From assembly GCA_963667875.2 (NCBI GenBank), contig CAXXGC010000001.1:558001-622000 (forward strand): DNA of 64,000 nt, given 5' to 3'. The stretch comes from JAEXOD01 sp963667875 (GTDB taxonomy: Bacteria; Bacteroidota; Ignavibacteria; Ignavibacteriales; Melioribacteraceae). The position numbers were made by a program, and so were the translations under genes. Below, piece by piece: positions 10,413-20,012 of the stretch (position 1 is its first letter; each line of letters starts with the position of its first letter). Below the pieces are notes generated by a model. It was given only the letters and a program-made list of their open reading frames with translations, did no database searches and was not told the DNA's origin.

Positions 10413-11186
10413 TTACAAAAACTGAATATTTAAAACCGCTCCGTTTTTTATCAACTTAAAATAAATACCCGTAAAATAAACTTTTAAGGGAAAATAATTT
10501 GTAGTGTATAAAACTCGTTTTAATTCCTTTAATTCCCTGTTGTAATTACACATAAAATCCATAGGAATTAAATCTTCCTCAATATAATTGTATTTCCAAT
10601 TTTCAGCAATATCAAACTTTATTTTATTTACCGAAGAACTTAAAACCGCCGAGTCAAATTCGATTAAAAGATTTTTGATATTCTGTTCTTCAATTTCCAT
10701 ATCTTCATAAATATTAATATTTTGTATACTTGCCGAAAACTGAGCAACACCAAAAGAAATATTATAGACTGCCGTTTTGTTTAATAACTGCGTAAGTAAT
10801 TTTTCCCTAAAATCAATATCTTCCGGTAAAATAAAAATACGGTATATTAAATTATTGTTTTGTAAATCTTCAGGCGTTATTATTTCAATTGGAGTTTGTG
10901 TATGTAATTTATGCCCCATAAAATCGTCAAAATTACGTGATTTTATCATAAGATTATTAACCCTATGAATTGTTTTTTTTAGAGGGCTTATTACAGCAAT
11001 TGCCATTTGCAGGTTTTTTTTAGAAAAACACTCATAATAAGTATCTTTTTGATAACCCATAACGGCCGCTAATATACCAATAATAGTTGTGCGGGGAGGT
11101 ATAGTATAACTTAAAGCCGTTGAGTTAGAAAAATATTTTCTAAAATGAGCAAATTTCCCAATAATATCAAATGCTATAATTTTCAT
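10413..11186 (-). CDS. cas5: Cas5, Cascade subunit binding the crRNA 5' handle
   Basis: The 257-residue protein opens with IIAFDIIGKFAHFRKYFSNS and then has PPRTTIIGILAAVMG, the typical N-terminal RAMP signature of type I-B Cas5. Cas5 caps the 5' handle of the crRNA within Cascade and contacts Cas8b and Cas7. It lies between cas7 and cas3 with gaps of 5 and 10 bases. The C-terminal region (about 190-257) is less recognisable but contains the expected second RAMP half. Confidence 0.9.
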   Translation of the reverse strand: MKIIAFDIIGKFAHFRKYFSNSTALSYTIPPRTTIIGILAAVMGYQKDTYYECFSKKNLQMAIAVISPLKKTIHRVNNLMIKSRNFDDFMGHKLHTQTPIEIITPEDLQNNNLIYRIFILPEDIDFREKLLTQLLNKTAVYNISFGVAQFSASIQNINIYEDMEIEEQNIKNLLIEFDSAVLSSSVNKIKFDIAENWKYNYIEEDLIPMDFMCNYNRELKELKRVLYTTNYFPLKVYFTGIYFKLIKNGAVLNIQFL

Positions 11187-11191
11187 GATAA

Positions 11192-12187
11192 TTACAAATT
11201 AATATTAATATCTGGAGAATTTTTTACAATTACATTTTTGATGATTTTATCCGATCCATAGTTGTTATTTTTAAGTTCAATTAATTTGCTGTAATCAAAT
11301 TCCAAATCGGTAAATTTACGAACGCTTTCAAAATCTAATCCGCTTTGTGGTTTAACGGAAATATAATTACGTAAATCGCCAAATTGACCGTTTCCATACT
11401 CCTCATTATATACAAATTCAACATATAGTTTGGAATATTGATTTATTTTACTGCGAGTAGGACTTGCCGAAATGGAATTCCATATTGCATTACGGAATAA
11501 CTCCCTATCTGCTTCGCTTAATCCTGTGCCTTTTGCAGCGTTTTTATTTATTGTTCCGTGGAAAGCTATTAAGCTGTAATAAATCCGGTAATCTTTACCA
11601 AAAGTTGAACTATCATCATTCATTATTGTTACAATAGATGCGGTTTCCATTAATTTGGTTTTGTTAAGTGAATAACCCCATGTTAATTGAATTGGACCGG
11701 TAAAAGCTTTTGTAAATTCCTTAATGGCAAAAGCACTTCCAAACATTCGTACATCAGGGAACTCTTTTTTTACTAATTGCGATAATAGCAGGTAATTTAA
11801 GTCTTTGTCTTTATTATTTTGCAGTGCAGTAACAAGGGATTTGTTTTTAGGGTCATTTAATATTTTAAGTAATTTATCTTCGTCAATGGGGAACTCGTTT
11901 AATAATTTTTTTATTTCTTCTTCATTTAGCCGGTTAATTACATTGGTTAATTTTGTTTCCGGGCTTACCTTCGATTCTCCTTCTAAGTCAACAAATATTT
12001 GCTGCCCGGTTGATTTTAAATAATCGCGTATATACCTTTTAACTCGTACATCAGTAACTAAATTTGTATTAGTGTCATTATCCATTCTTGGTTTATTTTC
12101 CTGATCGGGATCACCATTTGGATTACACTGAATTGCTTCATAAATAAATAAAAAGTCACTGTTGGTGTTAATAATTGAATTAGCCAT
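11192..12187 (-). CDS. cas7: Cas7 (Csh2-like) Cascade backbone
   Basis: I place the start at the ATG at 12187 (331 residues, MANSIINTNSDF). A GGAGGAGC ribosome binding site precedes it; the longer frame back to 12253 would lie inside cas8b. The N-terminal motif CNPNGDPDQEN and the following PRMD and VTDVRVKRYIRDYL are typical of type I-B Cas7/Csh2. Multiple Cas7 copies coat the spacer part of the crRNA. The start overlaps the end of cas8b by 8 bases, so translation is probably coupled. Confidence 0.93.
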   Translation of the reverse strand: MANSIINTNSDFLFIYEAIQCNPNGDPDQENKPRMDNDTNTNLVTDVRVKRYIRDYLKSTGQQIFVDLEGESKVSPETKLTNVINRLNEEEIKKLLNEFPIDEDKLLKILNDPKNKSLVTALQNNKDKDLNYLLLSQLVKKEFPDVRMFGSAFAIKEFTKAFTGPIQLTWGYSLNKTKLMETASIVTIMNDDSSTFGKDYRIYYSLIAFHGTINKNAAKGTGLSEADRELFRNAIWNSISASPTRSKINQYSKLYVEFVYNEEYGNGQFGDLRNYISVKPQSGLDFESVRKFTDLEFDYSKLIELKNNNYGSDKIIKNVIVKNSPDININL

Positions 12188-14117
12188 TTTGCTCCTCCGT
12201 TGATTCGTTTTTAATTGTAACTTCTTTTGAATTAATAAAATACGAATAACCATTTAATAAAAAGAATAAAGCTTCGTTTGGCGGTAATTTCCAGCTGTTA
12301 TAATCAAACAAAGCAGAAAATCTACCATCTAAAAAAGTTATTAAGTCGGTTTTGTTATATTGTCTTGCCTTTTCAAATAATTCGTTGCGCAATTTAGCAA
12401 TATCGCGCAAAGCCATACCATTAAAATTAATTTTTTGCAAAATCGGTTTTTGCTCATGTCCTTTTTCGTATTGCGCATAACCAATGCTGTTTACCATCCG
12501 CCCCAAATAAAACATGGCTTTCTGGGAATCGGAATAGTTAAGTGAATTAAAAAGTTCGTATTCTTTCAGTTGGTTATTGCTATTGTTTGTGTTTTTTTCT
12601 TCCATCATTCCCTCGTTAAAATTATGGTTTTTAAGTTGTTGTAGTTTTAATAAAGACTTAAATAAAATTAAATAATTGGTCACACTTGTTTTTACGGCAA
12701 AATCAAATTTCTCTTTACTGTACTTTGGATATACATTTTTATATTGTCCGGTAATTTTGCTTCTTTCCAAAAAATAATAAATAATTAATTCCTTAAAACA
12801 ATCAAACAAAATTTGTATATCTATTTCCCTTCTTTCCAATATTGAAGAGATTAAACTTAATGCTGCATTTTTTTTAGTCTCCGGATTACGAATAGGTACT
12901 ATTGAATATAACCTGTGTAGATTAAAAACGAAACTATTATTTTTATCAATTTGAATTCCGGTTTCGGCAAAAGTATTAACAACATTATCAAAATGAATAT
13001 TGTTAACGTCTTTAATCCTATTTATAATTTTAAAAAATTTACCATCAGTTTCGTAACCAATATAATTTACCCAATAAATATTATCTTTTTCAATTTCGTT
13101 TTCTTCTTTAAAATCTTTTAAAAATATATTGTATTCGTTATTATTAAAAACCAAATCATTATTGTGTTTAAGATGTTCTAAAAATTGGTTAGTGTTTAAG
13201 TTTGGATTATGCGGCAATTCGGGTATAATTAAGTGCGGTATCCCGGCTATGTGGATATTTAGATTATCCATAGCAAATTTAGAGGCTAATTCGATCTTGT
13301 TTTTTGCCTCCATACTAATTTTGTAATTCTTATAGTAAAACTTGGAATCAAAATTTGTAGCATAATTTATAGTAGTTTTAACAAATATTTTATTTAAGCT
13401 TTTTGCAAAAATAAATTCAGCTTCCGAAATATTCTTTTCGTTTTTGCCGGTTACATAACATAACGACTCCTTTGAGGTGGCTTTAGGTAAAAGAAGTTCT
13501 TTCACAAAATCCACATAACCACCTAATTCTGCCATAGGCGTAAATTCAGTAATGTTAAAAGCGGTAGATTTTATATTTAGATAATAAATATATATTTCTT
13601 CATTGCCGGCAAGCCCCAAAGTTTTGGAGATGCCTGAAAAAAAAGTTTGTAAATTATATGTTTCCCCCTCTTGCAGGTTAATACCGCGTAATTTGTTAAA
13701 TACTTCAAAATTGTTTCTTAGTTCATATATCTTGCTAAGAATTAAATATATTTCGGTATCCACATATTTGTTCCCAAAACTATCAAACTTGCTTAATAAA
13801 TCACCCTTGGAATCTGTAGCATAATTATAAATTGTATCTATCATTTTGGAAAACTGCTTTGACTCAACGCTAAGATACATCTTTCGGGCATTCCCTGAAA
13901 TTACACCAAAGCATTTGTATTTTTTAATAGAATGTTTGGCACTATACTGCTCTAAATATTGCGAATCGATTAAAATTTTACAGTTGTCTAAATCTAATGA
14001 TATACCAAAGACAAGATATTTTTTTTTAGGGTCAAGATTGGTTGGTTTTAATAATAGGCGGTCTAATTCGTCTCCTTCCTCAAGTTGGAGGCCGAGTTTG
14101 TACAAAGAATTAAGCAT
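12180..14117 (-). CDS. cas8b: Cas8b (Csh1-like) large Cascade subunit
   Basis: The 645-residue protein is the first gene of the cas operon. Cas8b proteins diverge strongly. I identify it from its position beside cas7 and cas5, its length, and Csh1-like features: LCYVTGKNEKNIS (about residue 235) and a helical C-terminus with YLGRMVNSIGYAQYEKGHEQ, LRNELFEKARQYN and the ending FLLNGYSYF. Cas8b recognises the PAM and opens the target duplex. A GAGGG sequence just upstream of the ATG at 14117 supports the start. No promoter is obvious in the short space before the hairpin repeats begin. Confidence 0.88.
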   Translation of the reverse strand: MLNSLYKLGLQLEEGDELDRLLLKPTNLDPKKKYLVFGISLDLDNCKILIDSQYLEQYSAKHSIKKYKCFGVISGNARKMYLSVESKQFSKMIDTIYNYATDSKGDLLSKFDSFGNKYVDTEIYLILSKIYELRNNFEVFNKLRGINLQEGETYNLQTFFSGISKTLGLAGNEEIYIYYLNIKSTAFNITEFTPMAELGGYVDFVKELLLPKATSKESLCYVTGKNEKNISEAEFIFAKSLNKIFVKTTINYATNFDSKFYYKNYKISMEAKNKIELASKFAMDNLNIHIAGIPHLIIPELPHNPNLNTNQFLEHLKHNNDLVFNNNEYNIFLKDFKEENEIEKDNIYWVNYIGYETDGKFFKIINRIKDVNNIHFDNVVNTFAETGIQIDKNNSFVFNLHRLYSIVPIRNPETKKNAALSLISSILERREIDIQILFDCFKELIIYYFLERSKITGQYKNVYPKYSKEKFDFAVKTSVTNYLILFKSLLKLQQLKNHNFNEGMMEEKNTNNSNNQLKEYELFNSLNYSDSQKAMFYLGRMVNSIGYAQYEKGHEQKPILQKINFNGMALRDIAKLRNELFEKARQYNKTDLITFLDGRFSALFDYNSWKLPPNEALFFLLNGYSYFINSKEVTIKNESTEEQNG

Positions 14118-15570
14118 ATTTTACCCTCGCTTTATTTTGTTATTCCAAATTACAAAATATTTTTATAAAGCAAAAGAAAAAAAATAAAATAATTATTTGG
14201 TAGTGGGATGTGTTTTATTAGCGTAATCATTTATGGCCGGGTTAAAATTAAGAATGATGAATTATTATTTAAATGCTGTTCGGATCTAAAACAATTACAT
14301 GCGTTATTGTTCTTATAAAACACGTGCACAATTTATGTGAATTATTAATTATGTGTGATTAGCCCAGCCATTTATGACTGGGACAAAAATTGGGCAATTA
14401 ATGATACGCGGGGAAAATGATGTACGGGTGGAACTCCGCCGGAGTTCAGGGTTTATGTGGTGTTTATGAAGTTACAAACATGGCACGGCTATGCCGTGCT
14501 TAATAAATAAAACGAATGAAAAAATAAAATTATTGAATGAATTAAATTCATAATTAATAATTCACAATTTATAATTAATAATTGATATCCATTTATGACT
14601 GGGGCATAAATTGGGCAATTAATGATACGCGGGGGGAATGATGTGTGGGTGGAACTCCGTCGGAGTTCAGGGTTTTGTGATGTTTACGTGGTTACAAACA
14701 TGGCACGGCTATGCCGTGCTTAAAAAATAAAACGAATGAAAAAATAAAATTATTGAATGATTTAAATTCATAATTAATAATTCACAATTCATAATTGATA
14801 ATTGATATCCATTTATGACTGGGGCAAAAATTGGGAATTAATGATATGCGGGGGGAATGATGTACGGGTGGAACTCCGCCGGAGTTCAGGGTTTATGTGG
14901 TGTTTATGTAGTTACAAACATGGCACGGCTATGCCGTGTTTAAAAAATAAAACGAATGAAAAAATAAAATTATTGAATGATTTAGATTCATAATTGATAA
15001 TTCACAATTCATAATTAATAATTGATATCCATTTATGACTGGGGCAAAAATTGGGAATTAAATATATGCGGGGGGAATGATGTACGGGTGGAACTCCGCC
15101 GGAGTTCAGGGTTTTGTGGTGTTTATGTAGTTACAAACATGGCACGGCTATGCCGTGCTTAAACCATAAAATATAATAGCCAAAACAATAAATAATATAG
15201 CTGTCAAGTTGTTTGTGATTATAAAAAGAGAATAATGATATTAAAAACAAAAAGCTGCAATTAGGCGTATGTTCTTATAAAATCTTTATCAAAATATATT
15301 GCGGTAAATATTATATCAGCCCGGTCATTATTGGATGGGGCTTAAGTATACAAAACCACTATACTATTAAAACACTTAAGCATCTACTTTCATTAAAATG
15401 TTGTTTTACAATAAAAAAAACTCACAGATCAATAAAAATTATAAAATATTATTTTATCTAATCTTTAGAAATCTTATATTAAATAATTAAAAAATGTTAA
15501 ACCTTTTATGGACCTGCAAGATAGAATTATAGAATAAATACCACCAAATATAATAAAAGGAGTAAACCAG
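14118..15570. repeat. Repeat-filled gap with four tandem 220-bp hairpin-bearing units
   Basis: This 1.45-kb gap has no credible gene. Units start at about 14368, 14589, 14809 and 15029 (periods 221, 220, 220), and the last stops at about 15165. Each unit carries two perfect hairpins: GAACTCCG-C-CGGAGTTC (one copy has GAACTCCG-T-CGGAGTTC) and GCACGGC-TAT-GCCGTGC. Each is followed by AACGAATGAAAAAATAAAAT and AT-rich ATTCATAATT runs. A further hairpin, CCCAGCCATTTATGACTGGG, begins the first unit. From 15165 to 15345 there is a relative of the block at 17130-17235. The short reading frame at 14802 is a by-product of the repeat. The last 200 bases are AT-rich and hold the promoter and GGAG site of the next gene. 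Confidence 0.92.
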
Positions 15571-16953
15571 ATGTATCGAAAGCTGCTATTCAAATTTATT
15601 GCGCTTATTTCGCTTATGATTAATTTTAGTATAACTTTTGCTCAAAGCGGCAATGCCCTAAGTTTTGTTCATGGTGGAAATAATTATATTACAATACCGG
15701 ATCAGGATCAAATTAATTTTAATGGTTCAACAAGTTTTACAATTGAAGCGTGGATACAAACTAGCGGCGTTAGTGATTGGACCGGAATAGTGGCAAAGGG
15801 AAGTGGTAACCCGTGGATAGGTTATCAACTTAACATAGTTGAGAATAAAATATCCGCGGAAGTCAGTCGAGAATTGGAAATGGTGGGACTGGGTTATGGA
15901 CTACAGGGAACTACTTCCCTGGCTGATGGTAATTGGCACCATGTTGCCCTGGTTGTTGATCGTTCAACAACAAACGCTAAATTATATGTTGATGGAAATG
16001 AAGAAGCAGATGTAACAAATTCTTGGTTAGATAGAGATATAACAAATGTTGGAACAATGTATATTGGTGCGGAGCGCGGAGGAAATGTTACTATAAATGG
16101 ACTTATTGATGAAGTTAGAATTTGGAATGTTGCGCGAACACAAACTCAACTTCAAAACTTTAAAGGAACGGTAATAAATCATACAACAACGGGATTAGTA
16201 GCTTATTATCGTTTTGACCAGGGAACCGCAGGAGGAAATAATACCGGAATTACCACTTTGCTGGATTTAACTACATACCACAATAATGGAACACTACATA
16301 ATTTTACTTTAAACGGCACTACATCAAACTGGGTTGACGGAAACGTGCCTTTACCGGTTGAATTAACCTCCTTTACCGCGGATTATCTTGAGGGGAAAGT
16401 TTTATTGAAATGGCAAACAGCAACTGAACTGAATAATTACGGGTTTGAAGTTGAGAGAAACATATATAAAGGAGAGAATGGTGAAGCAGGAAGAGGTTGG
16501 GAAAAAATTGGTTTTGTTGCCGGTAACGGAAACAGCAATTCCACAAAACAATATTCTTTTAAAGATGAAAACATTTCTGAAGGTACCATTCAATACAGAT
16601 TAAAGCAAATAGACAACAACGGTAATTTTAAGTACTCTAATGTTATTGAAGTAGAGGGAAAACAGATACCGAACGAGTTTGCGCTTTACCAAAACTACCC
16701 CAATCCGTTTAATCCATCTACGGTTATAAAATATGCACTCCCTTTTGAAAGTAAAGTTAAAATAACAATTTATTCTATCACGGGTGAATTAGTTGATGAA
16801 CTTGTAAACAAAGTTCAATCAGCCGGAGTTTATAATGTGCAGTTTAATGCCGGCAGACATGCTTCGGGTCTTTATACTTATTCAATTGAAACACAATCAT
16901 TAGACGGATCTAAAATGTTCAATGATGTAAAAAAGATGATATTAATTAAATAA
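15571..16953 (+). CDS. Secreted LamG/concanavalin-like protein with type IX sorting domain
   Basis: The 460-residue protein has a signal peptide (hydrophobic 10-24, ending FAQ). A LamG-type jelly-roll domain occupies about residues 28-225, with FTIEAWIQTSG, DGNWHHVALVVD, KLYVDGNE and GLIDEVRIWNVART. A short beta-rich linker begins LPVELTSFTA, which is typical before the sorting region in this phylum. The C-terminal type IX domain has YQNYPNPFNPSTVIKYALP and ends GLYTYSIE...KKMILIK. It is likely exported across the outer membrane and attached to the surface, possibly binding glycans. An AAAGGAG site precedes the ATG. It sits alone between repeat blocks. Confidence 0.9.
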   Translation: MYRKLLFKFIALISLMINFSITFAQSGNALSFVHGGNNYITIPDQDQINFNGSTSFTIEAWIQTSGVSDWTGIVAKGSGNPWIGYQLNIVENKISAEVSRELEMVGLGYGLQGTTSLADGNWHHVALVVDRSTTNAKLYVDGNEEADVTNSWLDRDITNVGTMYIGAERGGNVTINGLIDEVRIWNVARTQTQLQNFKGTVINHTTTGLVAYYRFDQGTAGGNNTGITTLLDLTTYHNNGTLHNFTLNGTTSNWVDGNVPLPVELTSFTADYLEGKVLLKWQTATELNNYGFEVERNIYKGENGEAGRGWEKIGFVAGNGNSNSTKQYSFKDENISEGTIQYRLKQIDNNGNFKYSNVIEVEGKQIPNEFALYQNYPNPFNPSTVIKYALPFESKVKITIYSITGELVDELVNKVQSAGVYNVQFNAGRHASGLYTYSIETQSLDGSKMFNDVKKMILIK

Positions 16954-17312
16954 TTATGAATTAAACAAAACATTTGGTGTATGTTTTTGATTAGCCCAGC
17001 CTTAATTAGAATGTGGAAAATAATAGGTGGAACTCCGCCTGAGTTCGGGGTTTTGTGGTGTATATATTGTTACAAACAAGGTACGGCAATAAAACAAAAA
17101 AATAATTGTGATAATAAAAATAGCAATTATGAAGATAAAAAAAGCCGCTATTAAACGTATGTTCTTATAAAATCTTTTATCAAATAACTTAAATTGTGTG
17201 ACATCGTGTATCAGCCCGGTCATTTATGACCGGGAACAAATAAAAAACAAATGAAAAAATAAAATTGTTGAATGGTTTTAATTCATAATTTATAATTCAT
17301 AATTCATAATTA
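16954..17312. repeat. Dispersed hairpin repeat block, degenerate copy of the 14.3-15.3 kb family
   Basis: This gap has no gene. It holds a shortened relative of the 220-bp unit: GGTGGAACTCCGCCTGAGTTC at 17030 with an imperfect hairpin. It then has the block GTATGTTCTTATAAAATC (17158) and, about 40 bases later, the perfect 20-base hairpin CCCGGTCATTTATGACCGGG (17215-17234). It closes with AT-rich ATTCATAATT runs up to the stop of preA. The reading frame at 17002-17223 follows these repeats and is not a gene. Confidence 0.85.
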
Positions 17313-18551
17313 TTAATCATGTTCATAATGGCCTGTAATATATATTGCTCGAGTGGGGCATATATAACTGCATAAAGTACAGCCGTAACATTTATCGGTA
17401 TCAATAGCAATAATATTACCCATGGCGTAAATTGCGTCACCTGCGGATTCGCGGCAGATTGTAATACAATTTTTACAGCTTTTACATTTTGAATAATCGA
17501 TACGTGCCGAAGTTTTGTATTTTCTGCTTAATTGGTTATGTACGGTTAATTTGGGCAAAGCGGCTCCGCAAATATCGCTTAGGGCATTAATTTTTTTACG
17601 TTTCATATATGCGGCAAGTCCGCTTTTTAGCTTGCCAATTATAGATACACCCTTAAGCATAACTTCTGTACAAATTTGTACAACATTTGCTCCAACAGCA
17701 ATATATTCAATAGTATCTTTCCATGTGGATACACCGCCCACCGCATGAATTGAAATCTCATGTCCATTATTTGGCAATGTTTTTATGGTTCTTGCTATAT
17801 CGGCCACACATCTTAATCCAATAGGTTTAACACAGGCACCGGATAATCCGCCATAAGTTGAATAACCACCAACATCAGGCAGGGGGTTTAATGTTTCAAT
17901 GTCAATACCAATTAATCCTAAAACTGTATTAATAGCACAAATACTATCCGCACCGCCGTCAATTGCTGCTTTGGCCGCAAGGGAAATATTTGTAACATTA
18001 GGAGTAAGTTTTACAATAACTGGAATCTTTACAACTTCTTTAACACCTTTTGTAATTGCTTTTATTATTTCATTATCCTGCCCAATAGCAAGACCAAGTC
18101 CTTGTGCGGTAACACCGTTGGGACACGAAAAATTCAGCTCCACCGCGTCAGCGCCGGCTTCGGTCACTTTGGATGAAATGCTCTGCCACGATTCAATACC
18201 CGCAGCACCCATTACGCTTGCAATTAATATTTTTTCGGGAAATTCCTGTTTAATATCCTTTATTTCTTTTAACCAATAATCTATCGGCTTTTCGGAAACC
18301 ATCTCGATATTTTCAAACCCGATAACCGAATTACCACTCCACATTACACTAAACCGCGGAGTAACATTGGAATTAATAACGCCTTCATCTTTTATTGTTT
18401 TAGTAACAGCTCCGGCCCATCCGGCTTCAAAAGCATTACGAATTAAATCGCCCGTAGCGGTTGGAGGTGCTGATGCCAATATAAAAGGGTTTTCAAAACG
18501 TAACCCATTAGCAAAAACTTCTAAATTTTCACCTGTTTTAATAATGGCCAT
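17313..18551 (-). CDS. preA: Dihydropyrimidine dehydrogenase catalytic subunit PreA-like
   Basis: The 412-residue protein has a dihydroorotate-dehydrogenase-type FMN barrel (1-330) followed by a ferredoxin domain with two 4Fe-4S motifs (CKSCKNCITIC and CYGCTLCSYICP). The active-site loop NFSCPNG (N140-C143) keeps the Asn and Cys used by dihydropyrimidine dehydrogenase, and KLTPNVT and TYGGLSG are also family signatures. It would reduce uracil or thymine. The usual partner, the FAD/NAD(P) subunit PreT, is not next to it or elsewhere in the window, so its electron donor is unknown; ferredoxin is one possibility. It follows uraA with only 3 bases between them. Confidence 0.88.
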   Translation of the reverse strand: MAIIKTGENLEVFANGLRFENPFILASAPPTATGDLIRNAFEAGWAGAVTKTIKDEGVINSNVTPRFSVMWSGNSVIGFENIEMVSEKPIDYWLKEIKDIKQEFPEKILIASVMGAAGIESWQSISSKVTEAGADAVELNFSCPNGVTAQGLGLAIGQDNEIIKAITKGVKEVVKIPVIVKLTPNVTNISLAAKAAIDGGADSICAINTVLGLIGIDIETLNPLPDVGGYSTYGGLSGACVKPIGLRCVADIARTIKTLPNNGHEISIHAVGGVSTWKDTIEYIAVGANVVQICTEVMLKGVSIIGKLKSGLAAYMKRKKINALSDICGAALPKLTVHNQLSRKYKTSARIDYSKCKSCKNCITICRESAGDAIYAMGNIIAIDTDKCYGCTLCSYICPTRAIYITGHYEHD

Positions 18552-18554
18552 AGT

Positions 18555-19844
18555 TTAATTATCCTCGTTTAATAAACCAAATTTTCCAAGTATATAAAAT
18601 ATAGTTGATAATATAATACCTGTAATTGCGGCAAATGCCATTCCTTTAAATTGAACTGATCCAAGAGTAACATTTGCTCCGCTTATACCTACAATTAAAG
18701 TAACAGCGCCAAGAACCATATTTCTGTTTTTACTAAAATCAACTTTTTGATCGACAAAAATTCTAAAACCCTGTACTGCAATTACACCATATAATAACAT
18801 TGTAATTCCGCCCATTACTGCTGTTGGAATTGAAGAAATTGCTGCTGAAATCTTTCCAATGGAAGAAAACAAAATAGCAAGTACGGCAGCAATACGAATA
18901 ACCCAAACCGAATAAACTTTTGTTATTGCCATAACCCCAATGTTTTCGCCGTAAGTAGTATTTGGTGTTGATCCGGTAAATCCCGAAATAACATTACTTA
19001 TTCCATCTCCAAGTAATGAACGGTGAAGCCCGGGATCTTTCATTAAATCCGTTTCGGTAATTTTACTTGTAACAATTAAATGACTTATATGTTCGGCAAG
19101 TACAACCAGACAAGCCGGAGCAATAATTAAAATAGCACTTACATTAAAAACGGGTGCATAAAATTTTGGAATTGCAAACCAAGGGGCATTAGCAATTATT
19201 GAAGTATCTACCAATCCCATAAATAAAGCTAATATGTATCCTGATACAACTGCAGCCAATATGGGAATAATTTGAAGAAAACCTCTAAATAATATCGAAC
19301 CGAATATTCCTATTAATAAAGTAAATAAAGAAACTGTAATAGTAGTTGGATCAATTTGAAAAGCGGGGACAATTGTTCCGGCTGAAGTAGGCCAAGGAGC
19401 AAAACCGGCCTGCTGAGCTGCAATAGGTGCAAGTTCTAATCCAATAATAGCTACAACACTACCCATAACGGCGGGAGGCATTACAATCTCTATCCACCTG
19501 ATACCATATTTTTTTACAATAAACGACATTAAAACAAAAAATAAACCAAAAAAGATAAACCCCGATTGAGCATGATGAAAACTGCCATAAGCGGATATAA
19601 TAAGTAAAGTGGGGGCAATAAAAGCAAAACTTGAGCCCAGATATGCAGGAATTCCGCCTTTTGTAAAATATGAATAAATTAACGTTCCAATTCCGTTCAT
19701 CAACAAAGCAATAGCAGGATCAATACCTAAAAGAATGGGAACTAAAATAGTAGCACCAAACATGGCGGTCAAATGTTGAAAACTTAATGGAAGTGTTTCA
19801 AGAATTGGGAGTTTTTCTTTAATACCTATAATTCGTCTTTTCAT
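18555..19844 (-). CDS. uraA: Uracil permease, NCS2 family
   Basis: The 429-residue integral membrane protein has many hydrophobic segments and NCS2 signatures: LSFQHLTAMFGATILVPILLG at the N-terminus, PAYLGSSFAFIAP (the TM3 substrate region) and ALVVLAEHISH-like VLAEHISHLIV with the family Glu in TM8, then GFTGSTPNTTYGEN (TM10). This is close to bacterial uracil:proton symporters. It heads a two-gene operon with preA, so imported uracil is probably delivered to reductive pyrimidine breakdown. Confidence 0.9.
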   Translation of the reverse strand: MKRRIIGIKEKLPILETLPLSFQHLTAMFGATILVPILLGIDPAIALLMNGIGTLIYSYFTKGGIPAYLGSSFAFIAPTLLIISAYGSFHHAQSGFIFFGLFFVLMSFIVKKYGIRWIEIVMPPAVMGSVVAIIGLELAPIAAQQAGFAPWPTSAGTIVPAFQIDPTTITVSLFTLLIGIFGSILFRGFLQIIPILAAVVSGYILALFMGLVDTSIIANAPWFAIPKFYAPVFNVSAILIIAPACLVVLAEHISHLIVTSKITETDLMKDPGLHRSLLGDGISNVISGFTGSTPNTTYGENIGVMAITKVYSVWVIRIAAVLAILFSSIGKISAAISSIPTAVMGGITMLLYGVIAVQGFRIFVDQKVDFSKNRNMVLGAVTLIVGISGANVTLGSVQFKGMAFAAITGIILSTIFYILGKFGLLNEDN

Positions 19845-20012
19845 TACAAAACCCTATATATCTTAATAAATTTAAATGGCGGTACAATATAAAAATTATG
19901 TTAACAATATTAAAAAAACGAAAGAAAAAAGATTAGATTTTATGCTAATAAAGTGTTTTTTTATACTGCTGTTTATTACAAACATACAATATAAAAATTT
20001 AAAAAGAAAGAA

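Noticed and set aside
14802..14993. 63-codon frame inside the tandem repeat
   Set aside because: It follows the 220-bp unit, has no ribosome binding site, and its coding pattern is set by the hairpins.
15271..17170. GTTCTTATA shared by the dispersed repeat and the minus-strand CRISPR repeat
   Set aside because: Only about nine bases, in AT-rich DNA; no further similarity.
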